Below are positions 1-12,029 of a stretch of DNA of 64,000 nucleotides, piece after piece. The DNA comes from Malaya genurostris. Its lineage: Eukaryota > Arthropoda > Insecta > Diptera > Culicidae. Position 1 is the stretch's first letter. Each line of letters starts with the position of its first letter. The stretch lies in the NCBI RefSeq assembly GCF_030247185.1, contig NC_080571.1, positions 32,662,753 through 32,726,752 on the forward strand, written 5' to 3'. A program made the position numbers and the translations under genes. The notes beneath the pieces were generated by a model. It made no database searches. It was not told the origin of the DNA and worked only from the letters and a program-made list of their open reading frames with translations.

Positions 1-110
1 CGTTTAAGTATTTCAATTGCATACCATTGAAAAATTTGTTTTAATTGACCTATGTTTTCACGAGCCAATCAGAGCTTGCCATAATGATGTCATCCTCTCG
101 ACCGCACGAA
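1..110 (-). repeat. Dispersed repeat fragment (palindromic GGTATGCCATT family)
   Basis: The first ~110 bases read, on the minus strand, like the blocks near 6.75 and 7.37 kb: a near-palindromic AATGGTATGCAATTG core followed by a segment matching the reverse of 7.30-7.38 kb (shared words GACCTATGTTTTCA and ATGATGTCAT/ATGACGTCAA). It runs off the window edge. Bases 110-540 hold nothing I recognise. Family name unknown. Confidence 0.5.
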
Positions 111-539
111 CTATCGCACAAAAGGGAATCCATGAATATATGGGACTGTTGATCATATAGATTACACCGTGAGATAGAGGTTTTGAGAGTTACGTAATGG
201 TCAAAACTCCACTGCTGATAAAGCACTCAGCGGAAGCAGAACAGAGTCAAAATCACATAAAATAGAGGATGAAACCGGGGTAAAATAAATGACAATATTA
301 ATAATACATAAAATAGTAGTTTAGTTTTCGAAGCTGTATACTTTACGAAGTTTTTTCAAGCCTATCTGAGTCAACTATGTTCCATTTGACGAAGCGTTTC
401 ATTCGATATTATCGTGAGAAGGGAAGAAAGCATTGCATACGATAATTTACTTAAATTCAGGGTTACAAATCATATGAGTTGTTTTGTGGAAATTATGAAT
501 GTTGAAAACCGTTATAAGGGTTAGATTCTTGCGATAAAC

Positions 540-1765
540 GAGTTACGATGCGTTACTTTTGAGGAAGTTATAGGTGTTACGAAGTATTACATGCGTTACT
601 TTTTTGTAAGTTAAAGGTATTATGAAGCGTTACATGCATTACTTTTTTTGTAAGGTGCCAGGCGTTACCAATCGTTGCATGCGTTACTTTTAAGTAAATT
701 GCAGACTTTACACACGTCACTGTTTTGTAATGTATTGGCGTTACGAAACATTCCATGCGTTACTTTTTAGTAAACTATTGGCGTTACAGATCGTTACGAA
801 GCGTTTCTCTTTTGAAAGTTAAATGCGTTACGATGCGTTCCATTTTTGAACGTTATAGGCATTACGAAGCGTCACATTTTTGTAAGTTATAAGTGCTACG
901 AACCGTTACATGCGTTACTTTTTTGTAAGGTGCCAGGTGTTACAAATCGTTACATGCGTTACTTTTAAGTAAATTACAGACTTTACACACGTCACTATTT
1001 CGTAATGTATTGGCGTTACGAAGCGTTATGTGGATCATAGGCGTTACGAAACATTCCATGTGTTACTTTTTAGTGAAGCATTGGCGTTACAGAGCGTTAC
1101 GAAGCGTTTCTTTTTTGAAAATTAATGCGTTACGATGCGTTACATTTTTAAACGTTATAGGCATTACGAAGCGTTACATGCGTCACATTTTTGTAAGTTA
1201 TAAGTGCTACGAAACGTTACATTTTTGTAAATCATAGGCGTTACGTAGCGTTACATGCGTTACTTTTTAGTAAGTTATAAACGCTACGAAGTGTTACCTG
1301 CGTTACATTTTTGTAAGTTATAGACATTACGAAGTGTTACATGCGTTACTTTTTTGTAAGTTGAAGGTGTTACGAAGTGTTACATGCATAATTTTTTTTT
1401 TTAGCTATAGGTGTCACGAAGCGTTGCATGCGTTACTTTTATGTGAATAATAGGCGTTACATGCGTAGTAGAGTATAGGCGTTACGAAGTGTTGCTCTTT
1501 TGTAAGTTAAAAGCATTACGATTCGTTACTTTTTTGTAAGTTATAGACGTTACGAACCGTTACTTACTTTTTTGTTATGACGTTGAGAAGCGTTACATGC
1601 GTTACTTTTTTGTTATGACGTTGAAAAACGTTACAAGCGTTACTTTTTAGTAAGTTATAAGCGGTTCGAAGTGTTACATGCGTTGCTTATTTGAATATTA
1701 TAGACGTTACGATGCGTTACATGCGATACTTTTTTGTAAATTACTAACGTTACGAAGCAAGCAAC
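540..1765. repeat. Degenerate ~43-bp minisatellite rich in GCGTTAC, with higher-order repeat
   Basis: The block is built from variants of GGCGTTACGAAGCGTTACATGC followed by an ACTTTTTTGTAAGTTATA-like spacer, with a basic period of about 43 bp and an inner ~10-bp GCGTTAC sub-period. A longer unit is repeated: the word AAGGTGCCA at 652 recurs at 927, and the following ~250 bases match between the two copies, so a ~275-300-bp higher-order unit exists at least twice. Short open frames inside it are by-products of the repeat. Confidence 0.85.
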
Positions 1766-2764
1766 GCTGTAATGATAGAGTAGACGCAGAATTGCCAATC
1801 ATTTTAAACGGGTCTAACTAGGTGATTCAATGATGGATTTATATTATTTCTCGATGAGCATTAGATTAGGTTCTAACTGCAAATGACTGATTCTCTTTGG
1901 TTACTTTCTCTCTCGATTATTACGATACTCTTAGCAATCTATCTCTCTAACTATTTGCTGAGAGTAATAACTATCATCTTTTAATCTGCATTGAAGAAAT
2001 TGTCGAAAAATACAGGAGTATTTCGTAATAATTGAAAGAGACAGTAAACAAAGAGCAACTGAACTGTCATATGCACTTAGGACCAATCATGGACCTAATC
2101 CAATGATCATTGAGATTTAGCAACCAGTAGGTTTGAAAACAATTAACTCAAGTATAGCAAAAGTATTTGCTATTTACAATAAGTACTTATAATAAATTGA
2201 ATTGTTTTGACTGATGTTTTGGACGTTTCAATTCGAGCACGTCAACGAGAAGGTACATCGGAAACACCAATCTGTTGGGGACTTCACGTACGACCATTAT
2301 TCAACGTTTCCCAATAACGTGTCTTAAACATAGCACACAAATCACCGGTTGTGCTTGTCGTAAAAAGAAATCTCTATTCAGGAACCAAAGCGGAAGTTCG
2401 CAAAAACAAGCTTTTATCATGAATATTATTACAAATGCTCCTTTAACGCAGTTGACGATGATATATTAGTAACTGAAGGTTACAGCTTCCTAAAATTAGC
2501 TTTCTAATTCAGATAGTGCTTAACAATTATTTGCCTATGTTTAAAATTTAAATCTGTTGATGAGAGATTTTGAAAATTGCCTTTTTAATGTCATCATGAT
2601 CGGTCGTATCTCGTACACAGCCCTGTATTCAACTATCTGATAATGAAAAAAAAAACAATAGAAAGATTAGTGGAACTGGAAACAAAAAGTGCAATATAGA
2701 AATTTTATGATTGATGGATTCTCCCTGTATAATAACATACCTGGGTCAATAAATAATGTTTTAA
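1766..2764. other. AT-rich stretch, no gene recognised
   Basis: No conserved protein signal is visible. A weak open stretch at about 2215-2470 (+) contains a SRTTIIQRF string that loosely resembles a transposase helix-turn-helix, but there is no supporting motif around it, so I do not call it a gene. Confidence 0.5.
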
Positions 2765-2975
2765 TGCATTCTCGGTAGCCGGCTACCCAGAGGAATAAAC
2801 ACTTAGTTCGAAGACTCGCTAACAAACAACCCTCTTCCTGTTTCTAGTAGCAACATGCATCCAACAAACAATTCTTCCCTTCCAAAATTGATCTGCATTT
2901 AAACGAAGCCGGCGGGATCGATGCAGTTTGCACAATGTTGAATCACGTGTTCTCCCCAAAACCATTGTTTCAGAA
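2765..2975 (+). repeat. Dispersed repeat, copy 1 (GTAGCCGGCTACCCAGA block)
   Basis: This block recurs at 46078-46350 in the same orientation. Shared landmarks in the same order are GGTAGCCGGCTACCCAGA, AATAAACAC, TAGTAGCAACATGCATC, GATCTGCATT and CAGTTTGCACA. The two copies differ by small indels. GTAGCCGGCTAC is an exact palindrome. Family unknown. Confidence 0.7.
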
Positions 2976-5900
2976 AATCATGTATCAACTCACGGCTGAC
3001 TTCCAATGTGCCAATGCTGTAATACTTTAAAGAAAACTAATCATATCATTAGACAATAAGAATGACAAACACGGAAACCCGAACAACTCGTCGTTTTCAT
3101 TCGAACAACAAAATTCTTGTCCTTGAAAATGTAATTAAATTTACAGATTATCAAGCTATAATTCGGAGGGCGTTTGAACTATTCAAACTAATTTTTATTT
3201 ATCTCCAAACGAACAAATGACTAAAACCAACACATGTGACAACGTGTTCACCTAATTACAAGAATCAATAAAAACAGTATCATGTCAATTTTCGTGTTTT
3301 TTTCTGTCTCTCTCTTCCAGATACAACCGACTCAAAACGATAATTAAAATGATCGACAATGTCGCGAGAAACTGAGATGGTAAGTTGTTAGAATCGTATT
3401 TCTACATTTGTTTACACCTCGACTCTGCTACTACGTATTTAGTTCATAACACTCATGAATGTGTTGCTTCTGGCACAGTCCGACAGGAAACTAGAACCCG
3501 TCGCCTCCGGGGGCCTTCGACGTGAACATGAGTTATTGGAAAAACGAGAAACGAGTTCCACCGTAACGAAAAACTTCAATCATTACTTAATTGCATGTTG
3601 TCTGATAAACCCACCAAAAACGATGAAGTTGTTCCATTCGACTGGCCCACGCTTAGTCAGTAGCAGTAGCAGTGGAGAGTGGGATTACCTTGCCAATGGA
3701 ACCAGTTTGACAATGCACAGCCACAGCACCGAGACCTCAATTAGCAAACAGTAGCGAAAAGTCGAAACGGAAAATATCGTCATTTTGAATTGAATTATCA
3801 CCGCGCTAATGCTAATGATTCCCGCAGCTCACGCGGGATTCTGACCTGCTAGCCGCCCTGTCGTAAAGTCATAAAACTCCACCCCGCTGGAGTCAGACAG
3901 ATCTCATTCATCAGCGCATAATTCCACTTTCAGGAAACAATAATCTCCGTCTTTCTCCGTGACAATCCGACCGACCGACTGAAAGAAGTAAGTGGCAGCC
4001 ACCCCCGCACATCAATTTGGCACCCAGGGGAACAAAGTGCGGCAGCCAGTCTTCTTCGGGTCTCAATTTATTACAGTCAATAAATGTGACGGTTTGAATA
4101 ATAATCGCATTCCTTCTGCGGCTGATGATGGCACGGAAGTGCGCTGGAATCTTTGGGCCGTGGTTTAGATTTGGAAGCTGCGGTGACGACTTTCGCACCC
4201 AGACCGCAAATGTGCCCGGCACTTAATATTTGTTCCACAGGAAGCGTTCGTCGTAAGACGCATAAAGTGCGGGTTTGATATGCTGAATAATTCAAACCAA
4301 AGCTAAGGTTAATCGTGATTCGGCCGGGGACTTGAGGTGGTGGGGCAGATTGACTAATTGTGACACGTACCAATTGACGTCAAACAAATTCAGTGACAAA
4401 CAATCCTCGTCGGAAACCGTCGGAACGCTTTTGGACAACGGTGGTGATAAATGGTGAAAAGCAAACTCGATTCTGCTGAGTCAGGCAAGTGAAATCTATT
4501 TCCTAGGGGAGAATGTGGGAAAAGCTTCCTGCCAACCTTTTTAGCATTTTATATCCTATCGAAATGAGCAAAAAAAAGCACTGCACCTGCCAGTCAGCCA
4601 GCCAGCACATATAGGCCTCTTGGAGTGGCCATTCGGTCCACAAACACACCATTTATTTCAAAAGACCAGCAGCGGAAGCAATTGAGAAACGCCTTGCACT
4701 TTTCATCGACGATAAGCGAGAGAGCCCTTGGTTGATGGAAAAAGCACAAAAGCCCTGCTGCGCCTGCAAACAGGAGGCGTTACTCGACTTATACTGAGCA
4801 GCACCATTTACCAGGGCTCTACCGATCCGTTTTGCCCTTCCGGTTCTTCCGGGTGTCGGACGGGATCCGTAGCACAATGGCTAAAGCCACTAATGGCACA
4901 ATATGTGCCAATACATTTTCGGTCGTTGCCGCCTTGGATTTTCGTGAACCAAAGCTTACTGCGTTTTTTTTTTAACTAGGTCTCTACGTTTCCTCAAAAC
5001 ATTCCGTGGGACTTCTACGTAAAAAATCAATGTAAGCTGTAGAAAATTCGGCAAACAAACCAAAATAATAATTAGATTCCATTTCAAATAAAACTGCAAC
5101 ACAATAACGAGAAAATCCTGACAGCCACAAATTTACCAACGAAACGGCTGTTATCTGAATTAATTCTCACATCCTCATGAATCGCCCAAAACTTTTTCCG
5201 GCATCCCGGATATAACCCAATTTCCTCTTTTCAACAACGGCATCTGTTCGCTGTGTAGATTTTAGAATAGCGCTAGCGTGCGGAAGGGGTCGAATTCCTG
5301 GCTCCACACACGCACACACACACACCTACCTCGTCTGCCAACCGGATTAGTCTCCAATTATTCACTCCGATTTTCCCAGTAGATAAATTATCCGACATAA
5401 TTTGGCACCTGGCGTTTGGAGGCGGAAAATATTTCACGCTGCGGCAGCAAACTCAGAAGCCGTTTGCGAGGGAGTTGAGAAATTAGGGAAAATGAAACGA
5501 AAACAGACGACTCACACAAACGCACGGTAACGGTGGTTAGCGGAGCAAATTCCACCGTAAACGAATTCGTTTTATTGAGCAACTCGGGAAATCTTTTGAA
5601 ATCAATGCTTGTGACTTGGATTTGGCTTATTAGATTGAAAAATATTTGCCGCAATCATGATATTCATGCAATTTGGCTTTACTAAAAAAATTAGAGGGTT
5701 GTATTCAAGACACGACCAAGCACAATAACATTAAAAATGAAATGTTTCTAGGGTTCCCATAATAAATACGAAAATAAAGATGATAATGATGATGATACAC
5801 TAAACTAAAAACTTATTCAATTGACTAATTACAAACTTGCTCTAGTTTAAGCGCTTAGAGTGTTAGCGAATGATAAAATTGACATTTAGATTCTTTCTTG

Positions 5901-6744
5901 ATAATTGATTCTATTCCATTTTGATCCCTTTCCACGAATTTTTACATTGCTAAGTTTTTGAATAACGTCCTTTAACTAGAAGTCATTTATGATGAATTCA
6001 AAGTAACTCGAAATCTCAAGTTTAGATACAAACAACCTAAAGATTTGAACCTGAACAAATAAAACTATTTTATTTTATGATTTTAATTTTCGAGAAACGT
6101 ACAAACTTATTATTTTATAAACAGTTAATGGATCCAAGAGAAAATTTTATATATTTTAACGAAAAATGTTGTGTTGGAGTTTAGACTCAGTAATAGTGTA
6201 GTTTTATTAATCCTTCTTCAAAATCGTCGACAATCTTCGGAAAGTGTCGGTAAATAATATGGCAACAATACGAGGAAGAAAACATGTGAAACAATCCGCA
6301 TAAAATATTTAGTTACTTACATTGATTTTCGCTTTGGCATATTAGAAATATACGGAATGGATACGCAACAAAATTACGAAATTTTGTTCATATTGTAACT
6401 TGATGTTATTAACACATGAATGAACATTGTCATAGTTACAACGCGTGTAGTCATCAGACGCTTATTGTTTTGAAGCAAATAATAATTAAACTGAAACTGG
6501 CGGTTAACCAAATTCTACGAGGGTTCCTATTCAAACGATGCATGTAAAATCGCAGGTAAGCTTACCTTGAGTTTATCTTTGAAACTATACGATATTGCAT
6601 CTAATAGTTCTGTATATGTGAGCCTGTGGAACTCATTTATACTACTAAACCGAGGAGGCCGCTTTTAGATAAGTTTAAGAATTTAATTTTGAATCATTTG
6701 AAGCGTTTAATAGTTACCAGAGAACCAAAATAAAATGCTCAATT
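2976..6744. other. Low-repeat, host-like sequence (probable intron or intergenic)
   Basis: Apart from the candidate exon at 3321-3379 and a short CA run near 5305-5326, this stretch has no recognised mobile element and includes GC-richer islands (about 3.8-5.0 kb). Several short open frames on both strands lack any recognisable domain, and I treat them as chance. A CAG/GTAAG donor-like string at ~6555 has no matching acceptor that I could support. Confidence 0.5.
3321..3379 (+). other. Candidate host-gene exon, 59 nt, untranslated, with short upstream ORF
   Basis: A strong polypyrimidine tract ends in TCTCTCTCTTCCAG immediately before this segment, and a consensus donor GTAAGT follows it directly, so it has both marks of an internal exon on the plus strand. 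All three frames contain a stop, so it would be non-coding, i.e. 5' UTR. It holds an eight-codon upstream ORF (MIDNVARN, stop). Its last three bases are ATG, abutting the donor, so the true start codon could sit at the splice junction. Host gene identity is unknown, and the neighbouring exons are not in view. This is an inference from splice signals alone; chance occurrence is possible. Confidence 0.45.
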
Positions 6745-6748
6745 CAAA

Positions 6749-6975
6749 CCAATTTTTCAATGGTATGCCATTGAAATATTCAAATTAAGTTATCTCATAA
6801 GTTTAAGTTAAATGTTTCCGAATCGATTTGTTGTTGAATTATATAAATCCATCAACAAATGACTGAGTTATAAGCGTTCAAAATTATGACAGAAAAATGT
6901 CTCGCGATTGGTTTTGCATGTTTTAAATTGACACCCTGCCTCGTGCAGTGAAGAGTAAGGCATTTTAATGGCAAA
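6749..6975 (+). repeat. Dispersed repeat, left member of direct pair
   Basis: It begins with TTTTTCAATGGTATGCCATT and continues through AGTTTAAGTTAAATGTTTCC, ATCCATCAACAAATGACTGA and GTGAAGAGTAAGGCATTTT. The same landmarks recur in the same order 620 bp downstream. There is no coding potential. Confidence 0.7.
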
Positions 6976-7368
6976 ATCGACCAAAAATTTGCTAAATACA
7001 TGGGATATTTCAAAAGAATCGTCACGCTAATTCGGTTCTTCAATAGCTAGATGATATATAAGATACTCAAGTGAACACGGTGTTGCGCAGACAACAGGAA
7101 ATTTCACCAACACATAATGCAAAAGCGACAACCCAGCAAGTGAACGCAAATACAAACCAGTCATCAGCTCACTGGACGAGCTACTTGTTTCATTCACAGT
7201 CAAACATCAACTAGCAAAGAAATATTGTGCGACCTATATTTATAGATTTCTCTTCATACTACGCAGAACGATGCCGTGTTTTTATGCATGACGCAAAGCC
7301 TCCTATGCCGAACAAGAAGTTGACGTCATTTTGTACAACAGGGATTGGTGGATGAAAACATAGGTCGA

Positions 7369-7605
7369 TTCCAACCATTTTTTCAATAGTATGCTATTGA
7401 AATACTGAAACGACGTCGTCATACATGTTTAAGTTAAAAGTTTCCGAATCGATTGGTTGTTAAATTGTAACAATCCATCAACAAATGACCGAGTTATTAA
7501 CGTTCAAAATTATGACACAAAAAGGTTACGCGACTATTTTTGAAACTTTTGATTGACACCCGGCCCCATATAGTGAAGAGTAAGGCATTTTTAATGCCAA
7601 AAATA
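7369..7605 (+). repeat. Dispersed repeat, right member of direct pair
   Basis: Second copy of the block at 6749, diverged by substitutions and small indels. The ~390 bases between the copies (6976-7368) are not a recognised gene; their last ~70 bases match, in reverse, the start of the window, so the family consensus probably extends upstream of this copy. Confidence 0.7.
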
Positions 7606-8775
7606 CCCGAAACTACGCGATTGGAGTTCGATCTAGAGCGACCCCAGGTTGCTAACACAAACTCATCAAACGTTGTTTTGGCGACTCTGGGTCAGCTCTC
7701 GGGCTGCTCTGATCAATAAACGAAAACGGTATGACAGTTTGCAGCTCATCGAATTTATCCAAGTTTAGCAAAACGCAAAAGGACAAAAAATTTAACTTAA
7801 TTTAACTGAATCCCAAATGCATACCATAGCCTGCTTTTATAGCAGGCTGCTAAAATTTCTCCCAGCTATGGCTGTCAGAAATTTCGACTGACATTCCGGC
7901 GAAAGTTTGGCAACAGTGCGATAACCGTTTTCAATTCAAAGCCTCCCGGCAAAGACATCATATTAACAAGATATCTATTTCACGACATTTCACGAACAAA
8001 TCATTCGTAACATCCTTTTTTGCGAGCAAGGCGCCCTCAGACGAGTCCGTATCGGTTCTACTATACCACATACAAGTAGGTAATAGAAATGTCAAGTTCG
8101 TGCGCGCGAAAATAATAGCTCTGCACACCCATACAGTTTACATAAATTGACATCATATGTTTAATGTGATGCCGTGCGATGGCGTTGCTGAACAGAAGAT
8201 TGATTTCTCTCCAAGCTGACAGAGTCTACTTTCGGCTATCGAAATTGATGAAACGGCAATAACATCTGCAACAGAGAAATATTCACCACGTTTCAAGATT
8301 CTAGATATTTTTGTATTCCAGTGGAATTCCGCCAGAAGTCAAGCGACAACGGCTGAAAATTTCGCTTAACAGAGTTTGCTGAACCGTTTAGAACTTGTGT
8401 TCTAGAAATATTACTGTGGTATTCTTGAAAAAAACTAATAGAAACAGGGAAGTTTATTCCGGCGTGAACAAACATAATCTGAAAATCGTCTTTTTCAAGG
8501 AAAACTGTAAGTTTATTGGCTATATAAGATTTTACAAAACCTTCACACAATATGTTAACACACTATCTTATCTTTCCTCGTCTGAAAATCGTATGCTCAC
8601 TACCGGTTGTTAGCATAACAACATTATTAAATACATAACACACTCCGACGTTTCCTTATTGGACAAAAAAAACCTTATTGGACTTTTTTCAATGAATCGG
8701 CAATTAAGATTTTCATTTGTCTGTTAGTTCTCGTTGAACGTATATTATTCATAATTTATCTAGTACTTCCAGTCA
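7606..8775. other. No gene recognised
   Basis: Short open frames only. A small hairpin (AGCCTGC / GCAGGCT arms at 7828-7834 and 7842-7848, 7-nt loop) is the only structure noted. Nothing supports a coding or RNA gene. Confidence 0.4.
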
Positions 8776-9373
8776 CGTACCCAGAAAGGGGGGGGGGATC
8801 CGAGGGACCCTGACCCCTCCCGAAATCAAAAACATTTTATTATTTAGAATGTCTCAGACATGTGTTACAGAAATAACAAGACGGTAAACATAATGAAATG
8901 TAATACAATATCAGTTCCAGTGGAAAAGTTCAAAGTGTATGTTAAAAACAGCTGTAAAAGCCGAGAATTAGGTACACAAAGACTGTCCTAGGAAGTATGG
9001 ACGCATTTTGATTTAGCTGTAAATAATTCACAAGTGTTAGATATTCAAATTTTATTCGAAATACTCATTATTAAACTACAACAACAGAATATTATTTTCA
9101 ACATTTGCTACTTAGCCATTGTAGACAAGCAGGCGCACCTTCTTGCGAACGTTCCTCATTAAATTCCGTACAGACTTCTTGGCGACAGGTTTTATTTATT
9201 TATTTAATTATTTTTCTTTTTCGAACTGTTGAATGGTTTCGGCTGCCAAGACATGTTTCCTAAGATGTGCCTTCGTTAATGCACAAAATTCCTCAATTGG
9301 TCAAAGTTGTGGGCAATTTGGTGGATTCATGTCTTTTGGGACGAAAGTGACATTTTTGGTAGTAACGAGTGTA

Positions 9374-10371
9374 TCGAAAATTAGTTAGCAACATTGATTA
9401 TTGAATAAAAAAGCGAAAAAAAACATATTGCAGAAAAATAACATTTTTATGCATTTCACTGATTATATTGAAGAAAATCCTATTTTCTGTGAAACGCTCG
9501 CACTTTGGACTTGACATTCTTCATTAAATTCTGCACAGTTACTTTTGTGACTTTCCTGGTGGCAGCTGTCCAGTTTTTTTAACTCCTGCATGTTTTGGGA
9601 CACTGTACCTTACTTCCGAAAGTGGCAAACCACAGGTACAAATTGCTTGCCAGACCAACACCTTCTGCCCAAACTTTTCCATCGCCACCGTGGTGTCAGC
9701 GTCGTCCAGGTCCTGGTACACCGATTTCGTATAATATTGCTGTCCGGGCAGCGCTCCAGAGTCTTCCTTGGCGTAGGTTTCGTCGTCGATCAGGATGCAT
9801 TCGTCTTTATTCTGTAGAATCCGGTTATACAGTTTTCGCGCTCTTGTTTTGGCCTGAACTTGCTGTACCAGGGACTTGTTCGGCACCTTCTGTTTCTTGT
9901 ACGTTTTCAGGGAGTTCCGAACTTTGATCCGTTGCATCATCTCGATGCTGGTGTTGAACTGCTTGGCCAAATCCCGCGTCGACGCCGATGGGTTTTTCCT
10001 GATGCACTCAACCACTTTTAAGTCCCGGCCGGGCTGGCTGGGACCCGTTTTCCTACCGGATCGGGGCAAATCCTTAATGGAAAGGGTCTTACCGAACTTC
10101 TCGATAATATTTTTGACACTGGTGTGGTGCACTCTCACCCGTTTTGCAATTTCGTTGTACGTGACACCACTTTCTGAGCATCAAGTGTGCAGAATTTTCT
10201 TTCGCGTTTCCGGATCAATTCGACTCATCATTGGAAAGATAAACCGTACCGAAACCAATTAATTGCGCAGCTGTTATTGGCATGTTAACAAACATGTCAC
10301 CGCAAAAACGCTGCAAAAAATTAAGCCATTTCAGAGTAATAATTGTTTGAATGTTGCTAACTACTTATCGA
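9374..10371 (-). mobile_element. Second DD37E Tc1-group element, 998 bp, inserted in the first
   Basis: Flanked by TA on both sides (9372-9373 and 10372-10373). The terminal inverted repeats are TCGAAAATTAGTTAGCAACATT on the left and, reversed, TCGATAAGTAGTTAGCAACATT on the right. It sits inside the transposase of the older element between the WYKDC and LVTTKNVTF coding blocks, which re-join correctly when it is removed. At 998 bp it is ~300 bp short of the usual size, matching the internal deletion in its own transposase. Confidence 0.85.
9480..10231 (-). pseudogene. DD37E transposase with stop and internal deletion
   Basis: Reads MSRIDPETRKKILHT, then an in-frame TGA, then CSESGVTYNEIAKRV and the N-terminal DNA-binding region. 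The first catalytic motif is intact as CILIDDETYAKED, followed by LPGQQYYT and VWQAICTCG. Directly after ICTCG the sequence jumps, out of frame, to the C-terminal tail (VTKVTVQNLMKNVKSKVRAF, stop at 9480-9482). The deletion removes the second catalytic aspartate and the terminal glutamate. It is closely related to the interrupted host element but not the same copy. Inactive. Confidence 0.8.
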
Positions 10372-12029
10372 TACAATCCTTATACCATTCTACCGTTGAT
10401 TTCAAGTAGTGGCAAGAAGCAAGAAAACCACTGGATCCTTGTGGCTTCGAATCATGGGTAGAAGTCGTTTTTGTAAACATTCCTTGGTGTATATTTCGCT
10501 GTTCATTGAAGCAGTGGTGATGAAGGGTTTCGAAATCTTACCGCAGCTACAAATTGCTTGCCAGACCATAGCTTTCTTACCAAATTTTTCGACTTCAATC
10601 GATGTCTCGGACTGGTTTAACACTTGCTCTTCTCGCACCGTATAATGTTGTGGTCCCGGCAAGGATTTCTATTCGAGTTTCACGTAGGTTTCGTCTTCCA
10701 TGATCATGCAGTTCAAATTTCCAGCAAGAATCGTACTGTACAGCTTTCGAACCCTCGGCATGATCGATGCTTCTTGTTTCCGACTACGTTTTGGTTGTTT
10801 CTGCTTCTTATAGGTTCGAAGATTCAAACTAGAGATGGTCGGGTCTCGGGTATTTTAACCGAAACCCGACCCGTACCTGTACCCGTACCCGACGGGTTTT
10901 TGGTCGGGTACGGGTAAAATATTTTATTTTCAATCGGGTACGGGTCGGGTACGGGTCGGGTACGGGTTAAAAAATTTACTGCTCACTCGGGTACGGGTAA
11001 TTTTTTTTCCTGATCGATTACCCGACCATTTATACTTCACATAAATATGTTCACACGTTGACGAGAATTTTTTATTGCAAAACAGTTCTTCCGAAAAATA
11101 AACAATTTGATTCAAGGGGTTTTGACATTCGCGCCTAGGACCAGACCTGACAACTGACATCTTTTTCCAGAAAAAAAACATTTCTTTTCTTCATTTAAAA
11201 TAAAACCGATCAATCATAGTTACGTGAAAAGTTATGTGAATATTTTCCACCCTACTTTTTTATAACATATTTAATAAGACACACTGCCTTAGCGCCAAGA
11301 TGTTGCGGTCAGACCCTACTTTTCACGTAGGTCTTAATGGACTGCCATTTTAAAGCTGTTTAATGCACAATCCAGTAAAAATTATTTGATTTATATATAA
11401 AATGTAGTGTAGTACTCATATCACATTCAGATACCAGAAAACTGTTATTTTAAATATTAGTTGAAGATTTTCTAAATTTTCATCTAAATTATTAGGATTC
11501 TAACCATAAAAACATGAACATTTATTTCAGAAAATCTGCATAGAAGTTCTTCGTATCCTTCACTTCTGGATGGTGTCACCTCACTTAAAATGACACCGAT
11601 TGATGGCACAGCAAGTTGGGCTATATTGCCAGTTAATTTTCGTTTCTTTTCACTTGACTACAAGTGAAAATCTCAATACGTGACAACGTGGAGTCGCAAA
11701 AGTACGGGTGAAAATCTTTTCTCGCGAAATATTCAAATTTTCACCGTGTTCACTCGTTGAGGGTTCCACCGGAGGTGGCACAGAAGTTCAATGGCTGTAA
11801 AAACCACTGTTTCGTAAAAACCATACTTACCCAAAATTTAATACAACGGGTATGACGACACTAAGGGTAAATATGCTTCTTGGAAAATTTGAGTAGATAT
11901 TACTCCCTTTTGTTGACATTTGTAAATGAGTATAAAGTACCAAAGACATTGGAAATCTATTCCTGCTTCACAGTGTATTTATATGTTTAAATGTAAACAA
12001 GCATTTTAATGTATTTTACTTACCAACTA

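Noticed and set aside
4860..4930. tRNA-like segment (GGATCCGTAGCACAATGGCTA)
   Set aside because: No cloverleaf could be formed and there is no B box.
10624..11181. Open frames across the CGGGTACGGGT region
   Set aside because: They read through hAT subterminal repeats and overlap the real minus-strand transposase.
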